Source: Sulfitobacter sp. HNIBRBA3233
GTDB lineage: Bacteria; Pseudomonadota; Alphaproteobacteria; Rhodobacterales; Rhodobacteraceae
NCBI RefSeq assembly: GCF_040149665.1
Contig: NZ_JBEFLP010000001.1
Location: 124,001-188,000 of the forward strand
Direction of reading: 5' to 3'
DNA: 64,000 bases
Shown: piece after piece, positions 17,887 through 27,057 of the stretch
Layout of the letters: the number at the start of each line of letters is the position of its first letter
Position numbering within the stretch: position 1 is the first letter of the stretch
Position numbers and translations under genes: made by a program
The notes under the pieces: model-generated
Told to the model about the DNA's origin: nothing
The model's input: only the letters and a program-made list of their open reading frames with translations
The model's database searches: none

Positions 17887-18189
17887 ATGTTTGCACGAAA
17901 CGGAATTTTCGCATTGGCCTCTGCGGCCGCACTGTTGCTGCCTGTCGCGGCATCGGCCGAGGCCAAGGTATTCGCCTACGGTCACGCGGCGAATTATTGC
18001 CCCGCCGGTCTTCAGCCGGTGACAATCGACGGAACGATCTGCTGCGGCACGCCGAACCAGAGCATGACCTACCAGCAGGCAATGGCCCATCCCGCCCCGC
18101 GCAAAAGCCACGCGCAGACCATACACCGCAGGGCGCATGTCTCACAGTCGCATTGTCCTGTCGGGACGAAAGGATGTGGGTTCGACTGA
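17887..18189 (+). CDS. small secreted cysteine-containing protein (unknown)
   Basis: This is a 100-residue protein with a signal peptide to about residue 24 (LLLPVAASA-EA). The mature part has five cysteines (38, 52, 53, 90, 97), including a CC pair and a C-terminal CPVGTKGCGFD motif, and a His/Lys-rich middle. I chose ATG 17887 over an upstream in-frame ATG at 17818 because the signal then begins at residue 1. The Cys/His content suggests disulfides or metal binding in the periplasm; I do not recognise a family. Confidence 0.65.
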   Translation: MFARNGIFALASAAALLLPVAASAEAKVFAYGHAANYCPAGLQPVTIDGTICCGTPNQSMTYQQAMAHPAPRKSHAQTIHRRAHVSQSHCPVGTKGCGFD

Positions 18190-18195
18190 GGCAGA

Positions 18196-18216
18196 GCCCC
18201 GGCGCGGGTCCGGGGC
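18196..18216. terminator. GC-rich hairpin between convergent genes
   Basis: GCCCCGG (18196-18202) and CCGGGGC (18210-18216) form a perfect 7-bp stem with a 7-nt loop between the secreted-protein gene and the cold-shock gene, which converge here. There is no T-run on either side, so termination is only likely, not certain. Confidence 0.4.
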
Positions 18217-18228
18217 ACGCCGCTCGGC

Positions 18229-18435
18229 TTACAGCAGGCTCAGATCGCTAGCCATCTGGCGCCCGTCGCGCCCCTCGGTCAGTTCATAGCTGACCTTCTG
18301 ATCGTCAGCCAGGCCGGTCAGCCCCGACCTTTCGACCGCAGAGATGTGCACAAACACATCGTTTCCCCCGCCGTCGGGCGCAATAAATCCGTAGCCCTTG
18401 GTGGTATTAAACCATTTAACGGTTCCCGTTGGCAT
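18229..18435 (-). CDS. cold-shock domain protein (CspA family)
   Basis: This is a 68-residue single cold-shock domain with both RNA-binding motifs, KGYGFI (RNP1) and VFVHI (RNP2). Such proteins bind single-stranded RNA and melt structure. A strong AAAGGAGG sits at good distance before the ATG at 18435. About 180 bases separate it from the divergent ArsC-like gene, enough for the long structured 5' leader common in this family, though I cannot prove one. Confidence 0.92.
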   Translation of the reverse strand: MPTGTVKWFNTTKGYGFIAPDGGGNDVFVHISAVERSGLTGLADDQKVSYELTEGRDGRQMASDLSLL

Positions 18436-18615
18436 CGTTTCCGAGCCTCCTTTTCCAGTCTAGTTCCCGCCGCGAGGCAGGGTGATTGTGCGGCCGGAAT
18501 GCGGACACACCGTCACGTATAAAAGCATTGTCCGGTTGGCCGAAAAATCAAGAATATCATTGAAAATTTCCGCTCAATTCCCAGAATGTGATCGATTTTT
18601 GAGGGATTTGCACAA

Positions 18616-18939
18616 ATGATCGAAGTTTTCGGGCTGAAGAATTGCGATACCTGCCGCAAGGCGATGAAGGCGTTGCCGGAGGCGACGCTGGTCGACGTGC
18701 GCAAGGATGGCGTGCCGCAGGCGCTGCTGAAAGACGCGCTTGAGCAGTTCGGCGATCAGCTGATCAACACGCGCTCGACCACATGGCGCGGGCTCGACAG
18801 CGCGGAGCGCGAGGCACCGCCGCTGGAGTTGCTCGCGGCCCATCCCGCGTTGATGAAGCGCCCGTTGATCCGGGCAGGGGGCCGGCTGTCGCTGGGCTGG
18901 TCGCCCGAGATCGAGGCGCAGGTCAGATTTGCGGTCTAA
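18616..18939 (+). CDS. ArsC/Spx-family reductase-like protein (copy 2)
   Basis: This 107-residue thioredoxin-fold protein has Cys10-Asp-Thr-Cys13 and the conserved ALMKRPLI loop near residue 80. It belongs to the same YffB/Spx-like group as the gene at 15.7 kb but is clearly diverged. Its TAA stop overlaps the stop of the convergent bufD (DoxX) gene by a few bases. It is transcribed toward the bufferin operon; a thiol-related role would suit that neighbourhood, but this is only inference. Confidence 0.82.
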   Translation: MIEVFGLKNCDTCRKAMKALPEATLVDVRKDGVPQALLKDALEQFGDQLINTRSTTWRGLDSAEREAPPLELLAAHPALMKRPLIRAGGRLSLGWSPEIEAQVRFAV

Positions 18940-19484
18940 AGTCCGCGCGCCACGGCACGGTCCAGTGACAGAGGGCCCGCGCCCTTGAACACCAGCACCA
19001 GCAGCAGAAAGATCCAGAGCGCGCGCTGGTCCAGAATCACTCCGTCGGGCAGGCGGTCGAACCACGCGCCTGTGACGGCGGGATCGGTCCAGCCACCGTG
19101 CCCGTAGAGGTCGGTCAGCGATTGCACGATGACAAAGCCGATCATGCCCAGTGCCGCGAGCCGCGTGAAAAGACCGGCAACGATCAGAGCGGGCAGGATG
19201 AATTCGGCCCAGGTTCCCGCGAGGACGACGAGCGTCTGCCACCACGCAAATTGCGAGGTGTCGTAGCTCGCGGCCTCCATCAAGCGGGGGAAAATCTGGA
19301 CGTAGGCACCCGCCGATGGAGAGAAGAGGCCGGCAAACCCGTCGCCGATTTTCGTCAGCCCTGAGACCCAGAAGTAAAGCAGAAGGATCGCGGCGAACAG
19401 AAACCGCGCCAATGTGGGCAAAAGCCAATCCGCCCGATCAAGAGAGGCAGAAAGGCTGCGGTATCTGGAGAGAAGGCCGGTCAT
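18936..19484 (-). CDS. bufD: DoxX-family membrane protein, bufferin operon BufD
   Basis: This 182-residue protein has four to five membrane segments (LARFLFAAILLLYFWVSGLT, LVVLAGTWAEFILPALIVAG, ALGMIGFVIVQSLTD, ALWIFLLLVLVFKGAG), typical of DoxX. In bufferin operons the DoxX gene is the fourth member and is thought to help the system at the membrane, but its exact task is not known. It starts about 9 bases after bufC stops. Its 3' end overlaps the convergent ArsC-like gene. Confidence 0.8.
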   Translation of the reverse strand: MTGLLSRYRSLSASLDRADWLLPTLARFLFAAILLLYFWVSGLTKIGDGFAGLFSPSAGAYVQIFPRLMEAASYDTSQFAWWQTLVVLAGTWAEFILPALIVAGLFTRLAALGMIGFVIVQSLTDLYGHGGWTDPAVTGAWFDRLPDGVILDQRALWIFLLLVLVFKGAGPLSLDRAVARGL

Positions 19485-19493
19485 ATGGATTGC

Positions 19494-20231
19494 CTATTCT
19501 GATGTAAAAGCATGGCTTTGCAGGGCGAGGCTAAGCGACTGCGTGAAGTCGAAATCGGGGTGCTGTTTTTCTGCACGCTCGACCGCTTCGCCAAGCGGAA
19601 GATCGTGCAGCGAGCTAAGCCAGACCGCTGATGATTCTTGCAGCAGGTGGACTTCGGGATCGTATTCGGGCCGTGTCACGAGCACGCTCTGACCTTGCGG
19701 CCGGGGCTTGGGGGCGTCGGTCGATCGGGCGCGGCGCCACAGATCAAAGAGCGGCCAGCGCGACCGGATGATCCGCGTTGCGGGCGCGAGCGTCAGCCGC
19801 ACGTGGGCCAGCTGTTCCGGCGGGCGCTGGAGCACGGAGGCATCGAAGGGCCGTGCATCCGCCGCATGATACGCCTCGCGCAACGCCAGATCGAGACGGG
19901 CCACATCGCCCAGATAGCCCAGATGCCGCAGCTGCGCGACCCCGTCGAGGAACTCCGGAAACTCGGCGCCGTAGTGCATCATGAGCGGCGAGCGGGGCGG
20001 GTGCGCCCGCACATAGAGGGGCACCAGCGTATCGAAATTCTGCGCCCCCAGAAGGCCACGGACGAGGGGGAATGCCGTCTTCATCGCCTCGATCAGAGAG
20101 ACGGTGACGTTGTTGCGATAGACGTCGTAGCGCCGCCCCGCCTGCGCCCCGTCGGGGCCGGACAGGCCCCGTGGTGCCGGGCGGCCGGCGTCCAGCAGCG
20201 CTGCGCGGAATTCGGATTGGGACACTGTCAT
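19494..20231 (-). CDS. bufC: DUF2063 protein, bufferin maturation partner BufC
   Basis: This is a 245-residue DUF2063 protein. Family marks are the start QSEFRAALLDAG, the segment RRYDVYRNNVTVSLIEAM and AAFPLVRGLLG-like AFPLVRGLLG. DUF2063 proteins act as partner or peptide-recognition subunits for DUF692 enzymes in copper-binding RiPP pathways (MbnC, BufC). ATG at 20231 lies 4 bases downstream of the bufB stop, so the two are translated together. The longer open frame upstream is bufB read out of frame. Confidence 0.86.
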   Translation of the reverse strand: MTVSQSEFRAALLDAGRPAPRGLSGPDGAQAGRRYDVYRNNVTVSLIEAMKTAFPLVRGLLGAQNFDTLVPLYVRAHPPRSPLMMHYGAEFPEFLDGVAQLRHLGYLGDVARLDLALREAYHAADARPFDASVLQRPPEQLAHVRLTLAPATRIIRSRWPLFDLWRRARSTDAPKPRPQGQSVLVTRPEYDPEVHLLQESSAVWLSSLHDLPLGEAVERAEKQHPDFDFTQSLSLALQSHAFTSE

Positions 20232-20235
20232 GGCA

Positions 20236-21093
20236 TCAGCGGTCCACGCCTGCCAGAGCCGCCTGCGCGCGCTCGGCCTCGGCGCGCAGAACGGGCCAGT
20301 CGGGCACATCGGTGTCCCATTCCACGAGGATTGGGCGCGGCCCGGTAAGCGCAAGCGTCTGTTCGAGCAGAGACCAGACCGGATCGACCACTGGCGCGCC
20401 GTGGCTGTCGATCAGAAGCGGCGCGCCGTGCTCGTCCGTGTCCTCGTCGTGGCCGCCCACGTGGATCTCGCCGACAGCCTCCAGCGGGAAGGCGGCGATA
20501 TAGTCCTGCGGGCTGAGCCCGAGGTTTGTGGATGAAATGAAAACATTGTTCACATCCAGCAGCATACCGCAGGATGTTCTGTGGATAACCGCGGCAAGAA
20601 AGTCGGTTTCCGACAGGGTGCTTTCGTCGAAGGCGAGATAGCTGGACGGATTTTCGAGCAGCATCTGCCGACCCAGCGTATCCTGCACCTCGTTGATATG
20701 GTCGCAGACGGTCGCCAGCGTTGCATCCGTGTAGGGCAGCGGAAGCAGGTCGTTGAGGAATTCCGCACCGTGGGTAGACCACGCGAGATGTTCCGAAAAG
20801 CTCGCCGGTTTGGCCCAGTCGACCAGTTTTTTCAACCGCTTGAGGTGGTCGCGGTCCAGCGGAGCGTCGCCTCCGATGCTGAGGCCGACACCGTGAACGG
20901 AGATCGCGAATTCTGAGGAAAGCGCGCGCAGTTGAGCATGCGGTCGCCCGCCATCACCCATGTAGTTTTCCGCGTGCACCTCGATCCACGCCACCGGGCC
21001 GGGGGCCGCCAGCAGATCGGCGAAATGCCGCGGCTTGTAGCCGATACCCACAGCCTGTGGAAGATTTGACCGTTCGGACGTTTCGTCAAACAT
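20236..21093 (-). CDS. bufB: DUF692 (MNIO) multinuclear iron oxidase BufB
   Basis: This TIM-barrel enzyme of about 285 residues belongs to the MNIO/DUF692 family, which uses a two- or three-iron centre to turn peptide cysteines into heterocycles. Likely metal-ligand segments are visible: [44 protein letters not shown] and VEWDTD. It modifies the BufA precursor in bufferin systems. Start: ATG 21093 with GGGA 11 bases upstream; an in-frame GTG at 21102 is possible. Order and spacing with bufA, bufC and doxX match a bufferin operon. Confidence 0.88.
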   Translation of the reverse strand: MFDETSERSNLPQAVGIGYKPRHFADLLAAPGPVAWIEVHAENYMGDGGRPHAQLRALSSEFAISVHGVGLSIGGDAPLDRDHLKRLKKLVDWAKPASFSEHLAWSTHGAEFLNDLLPLPYTDATLATVCDHINEVQDTLGRQMLLENPSSYLAFDESTLSETDFLAAVIHRTSCGMLLDVNNVFISSTNLGLSPQDYIAAFPLEAVGEIHVGGHDEDTDEHGAPLLIDSHGAPVVDPVWSLLEQTLALTGPRPILVEWDTDVPDWPVLRAEAERAQAALAGVDR

Positions 21094-21160
21094 ATCAATC
21101 ACATTCCCGCGTAAGTTGAGGTGTGCCGGACCCGGTTATCCACAGGGTCCGGCACGAAGA

Positions 21161-21463
21161 TCACGCGGGCAGGTCGCGGTCCAGCGCTTCCAGCGAACCG
21201 CTGCGTTCGGAACCGTCGGCCATCTGGGGCAGTTCGATCTCCTCGCAGGTGCCTGCATCAACGAGTGTCCATGCGTTGCCCTGATAATCGACGGTCGACG
21301 TGCCCGCGCAGGTCGTGCCGGGGCCGGCGGCGCAGTCGTTTTCGCCCGCCAGCGACACGCCGTAGCATTTTTCCTTGGCGGCGGCCTCTGCGTTGGTGGC
21401 GATACCGCCGAAGGATGCGGCGACAGCGCCTGCGATCGCGAGGGTTTTCATGGTTGTAGACAT
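21161..21463 (-). CDS. bufA: DUF2282 bufferin precursor peptide (BufA1-like)
   Basis: This 100-residue precursor has an N-terminal Sec-type signal (about residues 5-27, [19 protein letters not shown]) instead of a short RiPP leader. Four cysteines lie at 33, 44, 52 and 73 in the order [20 protein letters not shown], and DAGTCEEI, the DUF2282 pattern. In the characterised Caulobacter relative the central cysteines become thiooxazole rings and the peptide binds copper outside the cytoplasm; here Cys44 and Cys52 are the equivalents (inference). The 3' tail after Cys73 is acidic. ATG 21463 follows GGGAGAGAG. First gene of the operon. Confidence 0.86.
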   Translation of the reverse strand: MSTTMKTLAIAGAVAASFGGIATNAEAAAKEKCYGVSLAGENDCAAGPGTTCAGTSTVDYQGNAWTLVDAGTCEEIELPQMADGSERSGSLEALDRDLPA

Positions 21464-21600
21464 CGTCTCTCTCTCCCTTTGGTGTGACAATTGGTCTGTT
21501 TGTACACGCAGTTGAGCAATTGGGTCGCGCAATTTCGACTCACGGATGCGTGTTTCACGCCACTGTCAGCGCAAACGGCAACTTTCTGCGGGTTTGAAAC

Positions 21601-21626
21601 AAAAAAGGGGGCCGAAGCCCCCTTTT
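21601..21626 (-). terminator. intrinsic terminator of thrS with UUCG loop
   Basis: AAAAGGGGGC (21603-21612) pairs perfectly with GCCCCCTTTT (21617-21626). Read on the minus strand, 12 bases after the thrS stop, it is a 10-bp stem with a TTCG tetraloop followed by six T's, a textbook Rho-independent terminator. It separates thrS from the bufferin operon promoter region. Confidence 0.85.
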
Positions 21627-21637
21627 CGCCGGTAATG

Positions 21638-23584
21638 TTACAGAAGATCGGGCGGCGTCGCCTCGACCCGCAGTGCGGCGATCACATCGTCGAGCGCCTG
21701 AACGGAGGTCTGTTTCTCGCCCAGCCTGCGGACGGAGACAGTGCGTTCCTCGACCTCGCGGTTGCCCACGGCAAGGATGACCGGCACCTTGCCGACGGAG
21801 TGTTCGCGGACCTTGTAGTTGATCTTCTCGTTGCGGGTGTCGGCCTCGGCGCGCACGCCGGCGGCGCGCAGTGCCGCGACCACATCGCGCACGTAATCGT
21901 CGGCGTCGGAGGTGATCGAGGCGACGACAACCTGACGCGGCGCGATCCAGAAGGGCAGGCGGCCTGCGTGTTCCTCGATCAGGATGCCGATGAACCGCTC
22001 GAAGCTGCCCAGCGTCGCGCGGTGCAGCATGACGGGACGGTGTTTCGCCCCATCAGCGCCGATGTAGGTACTGTCGAGCCGTTCGGGCAGCACGAAGTCG
22101 ACCTGATGGGTCCCGCACTGCCAGTCCCGTCCGATGGCATCGGTCAGCACGAACTCCAGCTTGGGGCCGTAGAACGCCCCTTCGCCGGGGTTGAGCGTGG
22201 GTTCGATCCCCGCCGCGCGGGTGGCCGACAGGAGGGCGGCTTCGGCCTTGTCCCAGACCTCGTCCGATCCGGCGCGGGTTTCGGGGCGGTCGGAGAACTT
22301 CACGCTGAATTTCTCGAACCCCAGATCGCGGTATACGGCAGAGAGGAAGGCGATGAACTCGGCGGTTTCCGCCTCGATCTGGTCCTCTCGGCAGAAGATG
22401 TGGCCATCGTCCTGGGTAAATCCGCGCACGCGCATGATCCCGTGCAGCGCGCCCGAAGGCTCGTACCGGTTGCACGAGCCGAATTCGGCCATGCGCAGGG
22501 GCAGGTCGCGGTAGGATTTCAGCCCCTGGTTGAAGATCTGCACGTGACAGGGGCAGTTCATCGGCTTGAGCGCATTGACCGCCTTTTCGCGGGCGTGCTC
22601 CTCGTCGACTTCGACGATGAACATGTGCTCCTGATATTTTTCCCAGTGGCCGGAGGCTTCCCAGAGCTTGCGATCCACGACTTGCGGTGTGTTCACCTCG
22701 ACGTAGCCGCCCGCGCGCTGCTTGCGGCGCATGTAGTCCTGCAGCTGGGTGTAGATCATCCAGCCGTTGGGATGCCAGAAGACCTGACCGGGGGCTTCTT
22801 CCTGCATGTGGAACAGGTCCATCTCGCGGCCGAGCTTGCGGTGGTCACGCTTGGCCGCTTCCTCCAGCATATTGAGATGCGCGCGCAGCTTTTCCTTGCC
22901 GGTGAAAGCCACGCCATAGATGCGTTGCAGCATCGCGCGGCTGCTGTCGCCGCGCCAGTAGGCACCGGCGATGGACATCAGCTTGAACGCGTCGCCGGGG
23001 ACCTGACCGGTGTGTTGCAGGTGCGGGCCGCGACACAGGTCCTGCCAGTCGCCGTGCCAGTACATCCGCAGCGGCTCGTCGCCCGGGATCGCTTCGATCA
23101 GCTCGACCTTGTAGGGCTCGCCCAGATCCTCGTAGTGCTTGATGGCGCGGGAGCGGTCCCAGACCTCGGTGCGCACCGGGTCGCGTTTGTTGATGATGTC
23201 CTTCATCCGCTTTTCGATCAGCCCGAGGTCTTCGGGCGTGAAGGGTTCGGCGCGGTCGAAATCGTAGTACCAGCCGTCCTTGATGACCGGCCCGATCGTT
23301 ACCTTGGTGTCGGGCCAGATTTCCTGCACGGCGCGGGCCATGATATGCGCCAGATCGTGGCGCACCAGCTCGTTGGCCTGCTCTTCGTCGGCCATGGTGT
23401 GGATCGCGATGTCGGCGTCGGCCTCGATCGGCCATGCCAGATCGTAATGCGCGCCGTCTACGGTGGCGGAAATGGCCTTCTTGGCCAGCGATTTGGAAAT
23501 GTCGGCAGCGACCTCGCCCGCAGTGATGCCTGCGTCGTAGCTGCGTGAATTGCCATCGGGAAGGGTAAGGGTGATCTGGGCCAT
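21638..23584 (-). CDS. thrS: threonine--tRNA ligase
   Basis: This 648-residue class II synthetase charges tRNA-Thr. Domains in order are: TGS (about 1-62), the editing domain with [10 protein letters not shown] (about 70-220), the catalytic core with [31 protein letters not shown] and the motif 3 [11 protein letters not shown], and an anticodon-binding domain (about 545-640, [15 protein letters not shown] onward). The zinc ligands Cys and His of the core are present. Length is normal. No T-box or clear attenuator is visible in the short upstream gap. Confidence 0.96.
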   Translation of the reverse strand: MAQITLTLPDGNSRSYDAGITAGEVAADISKSLAKKAISATVDGAHYDLAWPIEADADIAIHTMADEEQANELVRHDLAHIMARAVQEIWPDTKVTIGPVIKDGWYYDFDRAEPFTPEDLGLIEKRMKDIINKRDPVRTEVWDRSRAIKHYEDLGEPYKVELIEAIPGDEPLRMYWHGDWQDLCRGPHLQHTGQVPGDAFKLMSIAGAYWRGDSSRAMLQRIYGVAFTGKEKLRAHLNMLEEAAKRDHRKLGREMDLFHMQEEAPGQVFWHPNGWMIYTQLQDYMRRKQRAGGYVEVNTPQVVDRKLWEASGHWEKYQEHMFIVEVDEEHAREKAVNALKPMNCPCHVQIFNQGLKSYRDLPLRMAEFGSCNRYEPSGALHGIMRVRGFTQDDGHIFCREDQIEAETAEFIAFLSAVYRDLGFEKFSVKFSDRPETRAGSDEVWDKAEAALLSATRAAGIEPTLNPGEGAFYGPKLEFVLTDAIGRDWQCGTHQVDFVLPERLDSTYIGADGAKHRPVMLHRATLGSFERFIGILIEEHAGRLPFWIAPRQVVVASITSDADDYVRDVVAALRAAGVRAEADTRNEKINYKVREHSVGKVPVILAVGNREVEERTVSVRRLGEKQTSVQALDDVIAALRVEATPPDLL

Positions 23585-23667
23585 GGGGCCTCCTCGTCGG
23601 TTTGGCGCCTACGAGACGCCCGGTTGCGGGTTATGTGGCGCGTGTCTGACCGCAGCGGCGGCCTGCG

Positions 23668-24858
23668 TCAAGAGGGCTGGGGCCGCAAAGGTGTCAGCCG
23701 GGCCGAAATCAGGATGTGCAGAAGGGCGGCAAAGGCGCAGATCCCGCCCCCGATGCCGGTGGCGGCAAGGCCGAAGCCGCTGACGATCAGCCCGCCGAGC
23801 GCGGAGCCGAGGGCCGCGCCGACGTAGATGGCCGCAGCGTTGAGCGCCAGCACCACCGGTGCCAGCGGCCCGGCCAAGCCGATCAGGCGCAACTGCTGGC
23901 CCGCCATGAAGGACCACCCGCAGACCGCCCAGACGAAGGACAAAAGGAACAACAGGGGGGCCGCCACCGGCAGCAGCGTGAACATCGGCATCAGGATCAC
24001 CTGTGACACGCACAGCGCGGTCAGGGTCTTGTACCACCCCAGCCTGTCGGCCAGCACACCGCCCAGGATGTTGCCCGCCACCGCGCCAAGTCCGAAAACC
24101 ACCAGCGTCAGCGTGATGCCATCGCGGCCAAAGCCCATGGTCTCGCTCAGCAGGGGGGCGATGAAAGTGTAGAGCACGTACATCGCACCCAGAAAGGTGC
24201 CGGTAAACAGGATCGCCAGCATCATGCGCCCCTCGCGCAGCACCTCGCCCAGATCGCGCATGCTGACGGGGTCGAACCGCAGGCCCGCGGGCACCCGCGT
24301 CCAGATCAGCACGATGCAGGGCAGCGACAGTGCGACCACGCCCCAGAGCGCCCACCGCCAGCCGAAGGTGTAGGCGATCCAGCTCCCGGCGGGCACACCC
24401 AGAACCTGCGCCAGCGTCAGACCGAAGAAGACCGCCGCCAGAACCCGCGCACGCTGCGCTTGCGGAAAGAGGCCCGCCGCCACCGCCGCGGCGACGGGTG
24501 TGAAAATGCCCGCGCCCGCCGCGGCGAGCACCCGCGCCAGCGCTAGCGTCGCGTATCCCGGTGCCAGCGCCGACACCGCCGCGGCAACGGCAAAGATTGC
24601 CATGCCACCCGCCATCACGCGGCGCCGGCCCACAGATCCGGTGAGCGACACCAGCACCGGCGACAGCAGCGCGTAGGCCACGGCATAGACGGTAATCAGC
24701 TGGCCCGCCTGCGCCGTCGAGCGGCCCAGATCTTCGCCCAGGGGCTCCAGAAGTCCGATGATGACAAAGGCCCCGATCCCGATCACAAAGTTGCAGGCGG
24801 AAAGAACGGGGATCAAAAGGCGGTCTTGTGCGTTGGCATCCATGGTTTTCAATAGCAT
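23668..24858 (-). CDS. MFS transporter (DHA1-type, drug-efflux-like)
   Basis: The 396-residue protein has twelve membrane helices. The loop 2-3 signature is visible (LLSPVLVSLTGSVGRRRV), as is the antiporter-like motif C region (LGVPAGSWIAYTFGWRW). This points to a proton-driven exporter of the arabinose/chloramphenicol-like DHA1 type. Start ATG 24858 (MLLKTMDANAQ); an in-frame ATG at 24843 is equally possible, with no clear Shine-Dalgarno sequence for either. It diverges from another MFS gene with 67 bases between starts, so they share a compact two-way promoter. Confidence 0.85.
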   Translation of the reverse strand: MLLKTMDANAQDRLLIPVLSACNFVIGIGAFVIIGLLEPLGEDLGRSTAQAGQLITVYAVAYALLSPVLVSLTGSVGRRRVMAGGMAIFAVAAAVSALAPGYATLALARVLAAAGAGIFTPVAAAVAAGLFPQAQRARVLAAVFFGLTLAQVLGVPAGSWIAYTFGWRWALWGVVALSLPCIVLIWTRVPAGLRFDPVSMRDLGEVLREGRMMLAILFTGTFLGAMYVLYTFIAPLLSETMGFGRDGITLTLVVFGLGAVAGNILGGVLADRLGWYKTLTALCVSQVILMPMFTLLPVAAPLLFLLSFVWAVCGWSFMAGQQLRLIGLAGPLAPVVLALNAAAIYVGAALGSALGGLIVSGFGLAATGIGGGICAFAALLHILISARLTPLRPQPS

Positions 24859-24925
24859 GAAACATTAACAGCACAAGATAACGCGACTGCGGGCCCGGCA
24901 TTGTCCGGCGCGGACCGGGGGACAT

Positions 24926-26206
24926 ATGGCGCAGACAAACACGACACGAAAAGCATTCCGCAAGATTTCGGGCGCGGAGGCGCCGGCCGAGGATCTTCCC
25001 GAAGGCGCGCAGGAGGCCGAGGCCGCCAACGGTCTGCGCCACGCCGCGTCGCTGAGCATGACCAAGATCGCGGACGGGCTGATCGACCCCAAGCTGGTGC
25101 TGAGCTGGCTTCTGACGACGCTGGGCGCGCCTGCGGTCTATGCCGGTGCGCTGGTGCCCATCCGCGAGGCAGGGGCGCTGCTGCCGCAGATCCTCTATGC
25201 GGGGTGGGTGCAGTCGCTGGCGCAGCGGCGCTGGGCGTGGGTCATCGGCTCGGCCGGGCAGGGCGTTGCGGCGGCGGCCATCGTGCTGGCGGCGCTGACG
25301 CTTGAGGGGGCGGCGGCAGGCATCGCGGTCTGCGCCGCGCTGGCGGTGCTGGCGCTGTTCCGGGCGCTGTGTTCGGTGTCCTACAAGGACATTCTGGGCA
25401 AGACGGTGGGCGAGGCGCGGCGCGGGTCGATCACCGGTCTGGCGGGCTCTGCCTCTTCGGTGGGGGTGTTGGTCTTTGCGCTGCTGCTGATGTCGGGTGT
25501 CTTGCAGACCAAGGGGGCGGTGATCGCGGCCATCGGTCTGGCGGCGGCCCTGTGGATGCTGGCGGCGCTGCTGTTCTCGACGCTCAGCGAGGTGGACAGC
25601 GAGGGCGAGAGCGATCTGCGCGCGTCCTTCGGTGTGCTCAAGGACAACCCGGTGCTCTGGCGGTTCATCATCGTGCGCGGATTGCTGGTCTCCACCGCGC
25701 TTGCACCCCCCTATTTCGTGATCCTCGGGGGCGGCGAGGGCGAAGGCGCGCTGGGCCAGCTCGGCGCGCTGGTGCTGGCCTCGGCGGCGGCGTCCTTTCT
25801 CAGCTCCTATGTCTGGGGACGGTTTTCCGACCAGTCGAGCCGACGGGTGCTGATGATCACGGGCGTGATCGGCGCGGCGGCGATGCTGCTGGCCGTGGGG
25901 CTGGCGCAGATCGGGCTGGCACAGGCGGTCTGGGCGATGCCTTCGGCGCTGTTCGTGCTGATGATCGCCTACCACGGCGTGCGTCAGGGCCGGTCGACCT
26001 ATCTGGTCGACATCTCGCCCGAGGACAAGCGGTCGGCCTATGCGGCGGTGTGCAACACGGTGATCGGCGGATTGCTCCTGCTGGCGGGTCTGGCGGGTGG
26101 CGGTGCCGCGCTGATCGGGCCGCAGGCGGTGCTGATCCTTTATGCGGCGCTGGCGGTGGCGGCGGCAGCAGTGGCCAAAGGTCTGCCCGAAGCGCAGGAC
26201 GCTTGA
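24926..26206 (+). CDS. MFS transporter
   Basis: The 426-residue membrane protein starts with a hydrophilic tail of about 40 residues (ISGAEAPAEDLPEGAQEAEA), then twelve helices. The MFS loop YVWGRFSDQSSRRVLM is in the middle, and a second motif, DILGKTVGEARRGSITGL, lies in the N-half. It does not resemble the neighbouring exporter closely. The substrate is unknown. ATG at 24926 is preceded by GGGGGACAT. The acidic N-terminal extension is unusual for MFS proteins. Confidence 0.83.
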   Translation: MAQTNTTRKAFRKISGAEAPAEDLPEGAQEAEAANGLRHAASLSMTKIADGLIDPKLVLSWLLTTLGAPAVYAGALVPIREAGALLPQILYAGWVQSLAQRRWAWVIGSAGQGVAAAAIVLAALTLEGAAAGIAVCAALAVLALFRALCSVSYKDILGKTVGEARRGSITGLAGSASSVGVLVFALLLMSGVLQTKGAVIAAIGLAAALWMLAALLFSTLSEVDSEGESDLRASFGVLKDNPVLWRFIIVRGLLVSTALAPPYFVILGGGEGEGALGQLGALVLASAAASFLSSYVWGRFSDQSSRRVLMITGVIGAAAMLLAVGLAQIGLAQAVWAMPSALFVLMIAYHGVRQGRSTYLVDISPEDKRSAYAAVCNTVIGGLLLLAGLAGGGAALIGPQAVLILYAALAVAAAAVAKGLPEAQDA

Positions 26207-26249
26207 ATGACGGCGCGTCCCATGTAACGTGGGAGGGCATAGGAAAGGT

Positions 26250-26486
26250 ATGGCCATGCCCAAGTACAACCGGAATTTTGACCTGACCCTCGGTGATATC
26301 GACTTGATCGAGGCCGCTTTGCAGGTGGTAAAACGCGACCTGTCGCTGGGCCGGGAGGGATCGCGCGCCCTGCTGCCGAAGGTAGAGGGCTCCGACCACA
26401 TGCGCGAGATCGACGATCTGCTGGGGCGGCTCCACAATCAGAAGATCTTCTACCGCCCCAGCGATGCGCCCTATATCGGCGGCTAG
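26250..26486 (+). CDS. small conserved hypothetical protein (78 aa)
   Basis: This 78-residue soluble protein (MAMPKYNRNFDLTLGDIDL, then EIDDLLGRLHNQKIFYRPSD) is mostly helical, with no membrane segment. AGGAAAGG precedes the ATG at 26250. I recall similar short proteins in Rhodobacterales genomes without assigned function. It follows the MFS gene by 43 bases and may be read through from it. Confidence 0.65.
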   Translation: MAMPKYNRNFDLTLGDIDLIEAALQVVKRDLSLGREGSRALLPKVEGSDHMREIDDLLGRLHNQKIFYRPSDAPYIGG

Positions 26487-26868
26487 CTGCCACAGACGGG
26501 CGGCGAAGATCGCGTAGCCCGTCAGCAGGCGGCACAACCGGCCCCGCGGAATGATGACCGGACCCGCAGCCAGAAGAAGGCGATCGCGGTCCAAAAGGTC
26601 AGCGCCGTGAAGGCGTCGCGGCGGCCCCCAGCAGCACGAGGATCGCAAAGCGCACCCCGCGTTCGAGCAGCTTCGGCCAGGCGCGTCACGGGCGCTGGAG
26701 CCAAGAGCGACTGACTGCCTGATCCGCGATTCGCTCGAAGCAGTCCGGCGCATCCGGCGGAAGAGACCCCGCAGGGGCCCTATTGACCCCGACCACATGG
26801 GGGATCCACAGGCAGGCGGCGAGGGTCTTCAGGCTGGTCAGGACGACCAGTTCGGTTGGATAGCCCAT
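26479..26868 (-). pseudogene. decayed MAPEG-like membrane protein gene
   Basis: Three fragments in different minus-strand frames together look like one small MAPEG-family (eicosanoid/glutathione membrane) protein. They are the N-terminal part ELVVLTSLKTLAACLWIPHVV (frame from 26868), a middle helix FTALTFWTAIAFFWLRV (frame ending at 26522), and the C-terminal PRGRLCRLLTGYAIFAARLW (third frame, running to about 26480). No single frame spans them, so at least two frameshifts are needed. The 3' end touches the small + strand gene. Sequencing error is the main alternative. Confidence 0.5.
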
Positions 26869-27057
26869 CCCGTCAGCCTGCCGCGGTCATCCTGAGGGGG
26901 CTTGCGGTCGCGAGCCACGATCTGAACGACGCGGCGGGCCGCGCCCGGCCTTCGCGGACCCCATCCGGCCCGGCGGGTATCTCGTAATTATTTTGTCTCT
27001 CCTCCGTTGAATGACGCCCCGTGCCCGCGCATGATCGCGGCAACACAGGAGGGCAGC
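26869..27057. other. intergenic stretch without a recognisable gene
   Basis: This is GC-rich sequence between the decayed MAPEG gene and the next hydrolase. It contains no open frame with a plausible product. The last 40 bases hold an AT-rich patch (TCGTAATTATTTTGTCTC, about 26982-26999) that could be part of the hydrolase promoter. Confidence 0.5.

Noticed and set aside
15749-18939. Arsenic-resistance function for the two ArsC-like genes
   Set aside because: Both have the CxxC YffB/Spx-like form and no arsR, arsB or acr3 gene is near.
21491-23548. 685-residue open frame opposite thrS
   Set aside because: It mirrors thrS codons on the other strand, has no recognisable domain, and long antisense frames are common in GC-rich DNA.
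23609-26437. 942-residue minus-strand open frame across both MFS genes
   Set aside because: It is composed of Arg/Gly/His-rich nonsense and runs through two clear transporter genes in other frames.
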